NCBI GenBank assembly: GCA_963732655.1
Contig: CAVTAI010000005.1
Span: forward strand, 1,116,001-1,180,000
Length of the DNA: 64,000 nt
Direction of reading: 5' to 3'
From: CAVTWS01 sp963732655
GTDB taxonomy: Bacteria; Actinomycetota; Acidimicrobiia; Acidimicrobiales; SHLQ01
This document shows, piece by piece, positions 60,460 to 64,000 of the stretch (within the stretch, counting starts at the first letter, position 1; each line of letters begins with the position of its first letter). Both the position numbers and the translations under genes were made by a program. Under the pieces are notes generated by a model that worked only from the letters and a program-made list of their open reading frames with translations, was not told where the DNA came from and ran no database searches.

Positions 60460-60894
60460 GTGGACGTTCTGGTATCGACGTTAGGTGACGATGTGCTCGA
60501 TCTCCCGATCAGCACGGCCTTCATCGATGCGCAGATCGGTCAGCGCCGCACCGAGCTGACGGGCCAACTCGCCTCGTTGGAGGCCGAGCTGGCGATCGTC
60601 GGGCGTGAACGCGCCCGGGTGCGGGCGGCGGCGAGCGAGATCGATCAGCACCAGCGAGCACTCAACGAGCGAAGCCGCCAGGTGGCTGCGGTCGAACGGA
60701 CTCTCGGCGAGCGTCATCATGCTGTCGAGGTCCTGGTCAGCAGGGTCGACCGGCACCGTCAGGACCTCGAGGGGCTGCTCGATGCCGTCTCGGTCTTCGC
60801 TGAGCAGGCGGGCACGATGCTCGACCTGGTTCGCCGGCGGTTCGAAGGGGTCGACCGCGCCACATCAGATCTGATGCCCCCACGCGGGGGTTGA
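60460..60894 (+). CDS. Small coiled-coil protein of unknown function
   Basis: A 144-residue, highly charged protein. After a short N-terminal segment (DVLVSTLGDDVLDLPISTAF) it is nearly all helix, with heptad-like leucines and alanines from about residue 25 to 130 (LTGQLASLEAELAIVGRER, AAVERTLGERHHAVEVLVSR). This predicts one long coiled coil. It has no signal peptide or membrane segment. The start is GTG 60460 because the -10 box is placed for it. Its TGA overlaps the TTG start of the DivIVA-like gene, so the two are translationally coupled and may form a complex. No known family was recognised. Confidence 0.65.
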   Translation: MDVLVSTLGDDVLDLPISTAFIDAQIGQRRTELTGQLASLEAELAIVGRERARVRAAASEIDQHQRALNERSRQVAAVERTLGERHHAVEVLVSRVDRHRQDLEGLLDAVSVFAEQAGTMLDLVRRRFEGVDRATSDLMPPRGG

Positions 60895-62003
60895 CCGACG
60901 TGCTGCGGCCGGACGACATCCGTCACGCTCGGTTCTCCACTGTTCGTCGGGGGATCGATCGCGATGAGGTCGAAGCCTTCCTTGGGCGGATCGCTCTCGA
61001 GATCGAGCACGCCGCGCTCTTCAGCCCCGACGGCCTCCGGGGCGCAGACTCCACGCCGACCGCCACCTCGCGTTCCGTCGCTGACCGCCAGCACAGGCCC
61101 CTCCTCGGCTCCGATCCGGTGACGCTGACCGGCCGGGTCAGTGACGAGTCGGTCGTCCCGTCCGGAGCCTCCGACGCCACCTGGGACCTCGCCGTCTTCG
61201 GCTTCTCGCCAGCGGTGCCGGAAGGTCCGGATCCGCCGGCGGCCGGGCGCGCCGACTCGGTCGGGCTGGCAGACTCGGTCGGGCTGGCAGAGTCGGTCGG
61301 GCCGGCAGGCCCTCCCGTGGCGCCCGCGTCGGAGTCGAGTGCTGATCCGGTCGGCCTCCAGATCCGCATGTTGGGTGCCGAGTCCGGCGAGCTCGTCGCT
61401 CGGGCGGTGCGCCAGGCCGACACCGTCCGTCGCCACGCCCAGGCGACCGCCACCGCCGTGTTGGTCCGGGCCCGTGCCGATGCGGAGCGCATCGTCGGAG
61501 ACGCTGCAGATCGACTCCAGTCGGAACGAACGAGCTCCCTGCTCGAGGTCCGCGAGATGCATCACGCGACCACTCGGGACCGGCAGGCCGCTGCTCGGGA
61601 GCTGGCCGAGGCCCGAGCTGGCGCGGACCGCATGCGTTCGGACGCCGCCGTCGATGCGGATCGCGTGCGTGCGGCGGCGGCGGTCGATGCCGAACGAACT
61701 CACGAAGCGGGGCTCCTGGAAGTGGAGCGACTTCTCGTCGAGGCGCACACCGAAGCCGCCCGGCTGCGGTCAGACCTCGAGATGGAAGTCGAACGGGAGC
61801 GTGGCGCGCTGGAAGAAATGCGGCGTGCAGCCGAGGCCGACATCGAACGACTGGTGACCGGTGCTCAGGCGGAAGCGGCACGACTGGTGACGGACGCCCA
61901 CGTCGACGCCCAACGGTTGGTCGATGGAGCTCGCGCCCGTGCCGAGGCGACGAGGCGGGTGGCCGATGACCTCGACCAGGCCCGGCGTCGGTGCCTCCGA
62001 TGA
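60891..62003 (+). CDS. DivIVA-domain coiled-coil protein
   Basis: A 370-residue protein. The first 40 residues (TDVLRPDDIRHARFSTVRRG, DRDEVEAFLGRIA) match the DivIVA/Wag31 N-terminal domain, which binds curved membrane at poles and septa. Residues 50-150 are low-complexity and Pro/Ala/Ser-rich, with three DSVGLA-type repeats. From about residue 155 to the end a long Ala/Glu/Arg-rich coiled coil runs (ARADAERIVGDAADRLQ, EARAGADRMRSDAAVDADR, AQAEAARLVTDAHVDAQRL). The TTG at 60891 overlaps the upstream stop (TTGA). A role in cell-envelope assembly or polarity is inferred from the domain. Canonical wag31 is shorter and lies near ftsZ, so this is a paralogue. Confidence 0.72.
   Translation: MTDVLRPDDIRHARFSTVRRGIDRDEVEAFLGRIALEIEHAALFSPDGLRGADSTPTATSRSVADRQHRPLLGSDPVTLTGRVSDESVVPSGASDATWDLAVFGFSPAVPEGPDPPAAGRADSVGLADSVGLAESVGPAGPPVAPASESSADPVGLQIRMLGAESGELVARAVRQADTVRRHAQATATAVLVRARADAERIVGDAADRLQSERTSSLLEVREMHHATTRDRQAAARELAEARAGADRMRSDAAVDADRVRAAAAVDAERTHEAGLLEVERLLVEAHTEAARLRSDLEMEVERERGALEEMRRAAEADIERLVTGAQAEAARLVTDAHVDAQRLVDGARARAEATRRVADDLDQARRRCLR
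61254..61307 (+). repeat. 18-bp in-frame tandem array in the DivIVA-like gene
   Basis: Three 18-bp units (61254, 61272, 61290), GACTCGGTCGGGCTGGCA with one or two changes, encode Asp/Glu-Ser-Val-Gly-Leu/Pro-Ala in the low-complexity linker. The period keeps the frame. Confidence 0.88.
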
Positions 62004-62081
62004 CCGTGTCGTGACGTCAGGATCGAGCGAGCCCGGCGGCCCCCGGGGTGACGGTCCACCGCGCTGTGCGAGACTCACCGG

Positions 62082-62912
62082 ATGGCGCTCGCCCTTGATC
62101 TCAGCCGCCGGACCATCCTCGTCGTGGGGGGCGGAGGCGGAGGGATCGGCACATCGTCCTGCCTTCGGGCGGCGGCGGCGGGGGCCGATGTGGTGGCGTT
62201 CACCGACGTCGATGAACATCTCGCGGCAACGATCGAGGCGGTCAACGAGGCCGGACGTGCGTGTCATGGAGTCGTCGTCGATGTCCGTGACACCCAGGCG
62301 TTGGGAGTCGCCGCCGAGCAAGCCTGGGACCTCTGGGGTCCGATCGATGGCGTCGTCAACGTGGTGGGCGGGGCGAAGGTTCCGGACTGGCATCGAGCGG
62401 TCGACTACACGGTGGAGTCGTTCGACAACATCGTCGCCACCAACGTCCGCTACGTCCTGGTCGTGGCCCAACGAGTGGCGCGCCTGATGATCGACACCGG
62501 CCGGCCCGGAAGCATCGTGAGCATCTCGTCGGTCGCCAGTCGGAGCTCACCGCTCATCTCGGCCTACGGGGCCGCCAAGGCCGCGCTCGACTCGCTGACT
62601 CGAACGCTCAGCGTCGAGTGGGGGCGCCACGGCATCAGGGTGAACACGGTGACCGCGGGCACCATCACGACCCCGCGAGCGGGGCAGGCTGATCTGGCCG
62701 ACGCGGCCGGTCAGCTCATCCCGCTGGGGCGGCGAGGCACGCCGGACGACATCGCCAATGCCGTGGTCTTTCTGTTGTCGGATCTGGCCTCGTACATCAC
62801 CGGACAGTCCGTGGTCGTCGATGGGGGGTCGAGCAACTACGGCGCCGGCCTCGATGAACACCTGCTCCCCGTCTTCGTGACCAACCCCATGATCCGCGAT
62901 CGTTTCGCCTGA
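62082..62912 (+). CDS. Short-chain dehydrogenase/reductase
   Basis: A 276-residue classical SDR with an NAD(P)-binding loop VVGGGGGGIGTSS that is richer in Gly than the usual TGxxxGxG. Asp in VVVDVRD, NVVGGAK, the catalytic Ser in SIVSISSVASR and the YGAAK motif (Tyr-x3-Lys) follow. The C-terminal cofactor and tetramer region RVNTVTAGTITTPR and YITGQSVVVDGGSSNYG is intact. Such enzymes oxidise alcohols or 3-hydroxyacyl-CoA. No ribosome binding site is evident before ATG 62082. It lies 78 bases after the DivIVA-like gene and may be separately transcribed. Confidence 0.85.
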   Translation: MALALDLSRRTILVVGGGGGGIGTSSCLRAAAAGADVVAFTDVDEHLAATIEAVNEAGRACHGVVVDVRDTQALGVAAEQAWDLWGPIDGVVNVVGGAKVPDWHRAVDYTVESFDNIVATNVRYVLVVAQRVARLMIDTGRPGSIVSISSVASRSSPLISAYGAAKAALDSLTRTLSVEWGRHGIRVNTVTAGTITTPRAGQADLADAAGQLIPLGRRGTPDDIANAVVFLLSDLASYITGQSVVVDGGSSNYGAGLDEHLLPVFVTNPMIRDRFA

Positions 62913-63116
62913 CCTGACCGGGCGACGGCGGTGCCGGCCCATCCGGCGCGTTTCGCCTCACGGTCGAGGTCCCACGACACGGCACGATCGGCCGTGCAGG
63001 TGTCCTGGGTGTGGATCGAAGCGTTGACACAACACGATCACAGGGCTCTCAGGCAGACAAGGTCCCCGGGACGCCGGTTGTCCACTGGCGACGTTCCTGC
63101 GGAAACGTCGGGAGCG

Positions 63117-64000
63117 TCAATCCGTCGTGAGCGAGGCGACATCGACCTCGATGCCAAGGGGTGCGACGTAGGCGGCCACCTCGAAGCCGAACGGTGACGG
63201 CGCCGTCGGGATCGTGACGATCTGTCCGCCCGCCAGGACGGCCACGGCACCAGTTTCCTCCGGGACTCGGGCCAGCACCCCGATCTGGTCGCTGGGGAGC
63301 TGGAAACGTCCACCGGTCACTGACGCGCCGACACTGGGCCACGACCTCTCGTCTGAGATGAGCACGGGCTGCGACCAGTCGGCGCCGCCGACGAAGGTCG
63401 TCACGTTCGGTGGCGATCCCTCGGACCACACGCACACGGTGCCGCCATCTGATGTGAAGCTGTGGGCATCGGTTTGCGACTCGGGCGCACACCAGGGGCT
63501 GGTCGGGAAGTCGACACCCACCGCCACCGGCGCAGCCAGCACCGGATCATCGGGTGCTTTCGTCGGGTCGTAGGTCCACCGGCCCTGGTCGAGGACTACC
63601 TCGATGATGGTTGAGGTCTCGATCACCCTCACGACGGGACCCACCACGAGCGGTTCTGACCACGAGCGTCCGTCCCGGCTCGTCCAGATCCGACCGCTGA
63701 GATCGACGGCGACCACGTGCCCCTGCGTCGAGTACAGGTCGATGACGCCATCGGGTCCTTCGATCAGCTCCTCGGCCGCGTCGTCCCGAAGCTCGAACAC
63801 CCGACCTTCCCCCTCGGCGATCACGACACCAGGCCTCGAGGAGGCCGCGACGCCGGACACCAGGACCGGTGTGTTTCGCCGCGATGTCGACAAGTCCGGC
63901 GCCACGACGGTGACGGCGGGCTCGACGCGACCGAGGAGCCACAGGTCCTCTCCGATGATGGTCGCGGCGTGGTAGTCGCCCTCGGCCACCCGGCTCCAGG
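63117..64000 (-). CDS. Putative beta-propeller/exo-sialidase-like protein, 5' partial
   Basis: The frame is open to the right edge of the window, so the gene begins outside it; the visible 293 residues are the C-terminal part. The sequence is beta-rich with repeated short blade-like strings (YHAATIIGEDLWLLGR; GRIWTSRDGRSWSEPLVV, which contains an Asp-box-like S.DG..W pattern; TFVGGADWSQPVLIS). This points to a propeller of the sialidase/BNR-like kind. Two cysteines (in SPWCAPES and GTVCVWSEG) could form a disulphide, consistent with an exported protein. No catalytic residues can be assigned. The 204 bases between it and the SDR gene hold no gene that I can support. Confidence 0.6.
   Translation of the reverse strand, partial: WSRVAEGDYHAATIIGEDLWLLGRVEPAVTVVAPDLSTSRRNTPVLVSGVAASSRPGVVIAEGEGRVFELRDDAAEELIEGPDGVIDLYSTQGHVVAVDLSGRIWTSRDGRSWSEPLVVGPVVRVIETSTIIEVVLDQGRWTYDPTKAPDDPVLAAPVAVGVDFPTSPWCAPESQTDAHSFTSDGGTVCVWSEGSPPNVTTFVGGADWSQPVLISDERSWPSVGASVTGGRFQLPSDQIGVLARVPEETGAVAVLAGGQIVTIPTAPSPFGFEVAAYVAPLGIEVDVASLTTD

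Noticed and set aside
63014..63040. A promoter with TTGACA at 63014
   Set aside because: No plausible -10 box at the proper distance and no plus-strand gene downstream; the following gene is on the minus strand and ends there.

Overview
The window looks like chromosomal DNA of a high-GC actinobacterium, most plausibly from the class Acidimicrobiia or a close relative. This is inferred from the very high GC content, actinobacterial-type prolyl-tRNA synthetase, abundant F420/PPOX and luciferase-like enzymes, many acyl-CoA dehydrogenases and crotonases, a 13E12-type HNH protein, secreted proteins with RLLDTR modules, and several promoters placed for leaderless mRNAs (TANNNT ending 7 bases before the start codon). 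No rRNA, tRNA, CRISPR array or prophage was recognised.

Layout. Bases 1-7010 hold a partial zinc-ribbon membrane protein, a frameshifted acyl-CoA dehydrogenase, an FMN reductase, folD-fhs (minus strand), a crotonase and a flavin reductase. Bases 7084-11799 are a formate dehydrogenase operon. Its catalytic gene is interrupted by an in-frame UGA at 7324 followed by a well-formed SECIS hairpin, so it is read as a selenoprotein. The usual alpha subunit is split: the catalytic half comes first, a NuoE-NuoF fusion second, and the Fe-S half, including the Mo-proximal 4Fe-4S domain, last. With folD and fhs this makes a C1/formate module. Bases 11902-16811 encode a beta-helix lipoprotein and a beta-propeller/RLLDTR surface protein. 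Then come proS, an F420/PPOX enzyme, an HNH protein and a minus-strand set of two amidohydrolases and two crotonases (20483-24811).

Bases 24900-27281 are an RTX-repeat membrane protein translationally coupled to an O-antigen-ligase-like protein (frameshifted). Bases 27429-32543 encode a branched-chain-amino-acid-type ABC transporter collapsed into two polypeptides: an MFS domain fused to a LivF ATPase, and a LivH-LivM-LivG fusion. Bases 32623-37855 hold a VTC polyphosphate-polymerase-like protein, DUF4956, a divergent CotH-like lipoprotein and a two-component system whose regulator is frameshifted.

Bases 38008-51350 look like a catabolic cluster: TauD/TfdA dioxygenase, VOC protein, NIPSNAP-like protein, ThDP enzyme, GntR regulator, amidohydrolase, Ldh2-type dehydrogenase, an acyl-CoA dehydrogenase pair, CoA ligase, enoyl-CoA hydratase, PPOX enzyme, DinB remnant and SnoaL-like protein. 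A 13-bp operator-like sequence lies before the dioxygenase and, as a shared symmetrical promoter, between the GntR and ThDP genes. The remainder holds a large sugar-dehydrogenase-like surface protein with three near-identical C-terminal domains, a D-aminoacylase-like hydrolase, an epimerase, a luciferase-like oxidoreductase, a secreted 5'-nucleotidase, a coiled-coil/DivIVA-like pair, an SDR and a partial gene running off the right end.

Two themes recur. Short tandem arrays sit at gene ends: those inside reading frames have periods divisible by three, while three arrays (25, 28 and 32 bp) repeat the last codons and stop codon of a gene. Second, at least five genes need exactly one base removed to restore the frame, which suggests either assembly insertions or recent decay.
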